A stretch of DNA of 64,000 bases from assembly GCA_963763495.1 (NCBI GenBank), contig CAVXOY010000001.1:19670-83669 (forward strand). The letters run 5' to 3'. This stretch comes from DAOUEO01 sp963763495 (GTDB lineage: Bacteria > Chloroflexota > Dehalococcoidia > DSTF01 > JALHUB01). A program made the translations under genes and the position numbers. Below the pieces are notes generated by a model. It saw only the letters and a program-made list of their open reading frames with translations, did no database searches and was not told the origin of the DNA. Of this stretch, positions 63,162 to 64,000 are shown piece after piece; position 1 is the stretch's first letter; each line of letters begins with the position of its first letter.

Positions 63162-63854
63162 CTAGCCCAGGACGATACGGGCGTCCACGGCCAGCGCCCC
63201 GTCCTTGTAGGCGAAGACGGGGTTCAGGTCGAGTTCCTTGATCTCGGGATGCTTCTCCACGAATCCCGACAGGCGGAGCAGTAGCTGCTCCAGCGCCTCG
63301 ATATCTGCCGGCTCCTGCCCGCGATAGCCTTCCAGCAGGGGGAAACCCTTTATCTCCCGCACCATCTGACGGGCGTCGCGAGGCTCCAGCGGCACCAGCC
63401 GGAACGATACGTCTTTCAGCACCTCGACCAGTATGCCGCCCAGGCCGAACATCAGCACCGGCCCGAACTGCGGGTCCTGGCTCATCCCGACGATCACTTC
63501 GATGCCGGGACGCGCCATCTTCTGCACCGATACCCCCTCGATCCGAGCCTTGGGCTGCGCTTTCTTGGCAGCGGCCATGATCTCCTCGAAGGCGGCAGCC
63601 ACCGCCTCCGGAGTCTCAAGGTTGAGCTTGACACCTCCCACGTCACTCTTGTGGGCGATGTCCGGCGATACGATCTTCAGGACAGCCGGGAGCCCCGTTT
63701 CCTTGGTGGCGGCGACTGCCTCCTGGGCGGTCGTGGCCAATCGTGCCCGTGCGGTGGGTATGCCCGCTTCCTCGAGGATCTCCTTCGACTCGACTTCGGA
63801 GAGGAGGGCCTGTTCCTCAGCCTTGGCCTTGTCGACGATGCTGGCAATGCTCAT
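63162..63854 (-). CDS. ADP-forming acyl-CoA synthetase, beta (ATP-grasp) subunit
   Basis: The beta subunit carries the ATP-grasp fold and second phospho-His site. SKEILEEAGIPTARARLATT is the typical start of the domain. VLKIVSPDIAHKSDVGGVKL has the His-Lys motif. VIVGMSQDPQFGPVLMFGLG and GILVEVLKDVSFRLVPL follow, then ELDLNPVFAYKDGALAVDAR. The ATG at 63854 (MSIASIVDKAKAEEQ) is preferred; a GTG at 63884 would add 10 basic residues. Length 230. It is the first gene of the pair. Confidence 0.88.
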   Translation of the reverse strand: MSIASIVDKAKAEEQALLSEVESKEILEEAGIPTARARLATTAQEAVAATKETGLPAVLKIVSPDIAHKSDVGGVKLNLETPEAVAAAFEEIMAAAKKAQPKARIEGVSVQKMARPGIEVIVGMSQDPQFGPVLMFGLGGILVEVLKDVSFRLVPLEPRDARQMVREIKGFPLLEGYRGQEPADIEALEQLLLRLSGFVEKHPEIKELDLNPVFAYKDGALAVDARIVLG

Positions 63855-63895
63855 AGTGACACGCTTCCATTTCTTAGTGATCACGACGCATCAGC

Positions 63896-63926
63896 ATATT
63901 AAGAAGGTAGGGCGGTTTGCAGTCAA
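63896..63926 (-). promoter_or_regulatory. Possible promoter for the acyl-CoA synthetase genes
   Basis: On the minus strand, TTGACT (63921-63926) and TAATAT (63896-63901) are separated by 19 bases, or by 18 to the overlapping TTAATA. The spacing is slightly long, so this is tentative. Confidence 0.35.
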
Positions 63927-64000
63927 TGAAATGTGCCCGCTTACCGTTAACCTTCTGACCGCTCTGTGCGTTATATCTGTTACGAAGACCTCGCAGGTGG

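Noticed and set aside
1..64000. CRISPR arrays, insertion sequences or prophage
   Set aside because: I saw no spaced direct repeats of CRISPR type, no transposase or integrase motifs and no phage structural genes.

Overview
The window is a GC-rich, gene-dense bacterial chromosome segment with genes on both strands. It carries no visible phage, insertion sequence or CRISPR array. The gene content suggests an anaerobic or facultative member of the Chloroflexota, perhaps near Dehalococcoidia. This is an inference from gene families (GuaB3, paired TreT-like glycosyltransferases, an Ahb-type heme pathway, PFOR with ADP-forming acetyl-CoA synthetase, TupABC), not from a marker phylogeny.

Layout. 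Positions 1-8.4 kb hold pyrimidine synthesis (carB-pyrK, then pyrD) interrupted by an orphan beta-class DNA methyltransferase, the Fe-S carrier mrp and a small Cys/His protein behind a near-consensus promoter. Positions 8.5-16.8 kb hold tRNA-Pro, tRNA-Arg, a membrane-anchored cyclophilin, an SGNH esterase, an ion permease, comM and rel with a 54-residue membrane protein after it. Positions 17-28 kb are mostly translation genes (hisS, prfA-prmC, rsmI, metG-tatD) with guaB3 and a polyprenyl synthase. Positions 28-32.4 kb on the minus strand carry dnaX-ybaB-recR-recO-fmdB and ybeY. Positions 34-36.5 kb hold a radical SAM gene with ahbA and ahbB, which points to heme made from siroheme. Positions 36.6-39.3 kb hold a tandem TreT-like pair whose first copy has lost its catalytic motifs. 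TldD/TldE follow. Positions 44.8-48 kb hold a ModE-like regulator and a TupABC tungstate transporter. Positions 49-56 kb hold a DUF35/thiolase pair, a metallo-hydrolase and a two-gene PFOR. The right end holds a LysE exporter, a YHS protein, a D-2-hydroxyacid dehydrogenase, pth and both subunits of an ADP-forming acyl-CoA synthetase.

How the genes work together. PFOR would make acetyl-CoA and reduced ferredoxin, and the ADP-forming synthetase would turn acetyl-CoA into acetate plus ATP. Tungstate uptake fits a ferredoxin-based anaerobic metabolism.

Reading-frame quality. About 28 frame breaks are visible in about 16 genes, including hisS, metG, prmC, rel, pyrD and the PFOR genes. About 25 need the same correction, removal of one extra base. 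Insertion-type sequencing or assembly error is the likeliest cause, so affected genes are annotated here as single CDSs with the breaks noted. Two stretches near 21.7-22.6 kb and 58.1-59.1 kb look like decayed genes.
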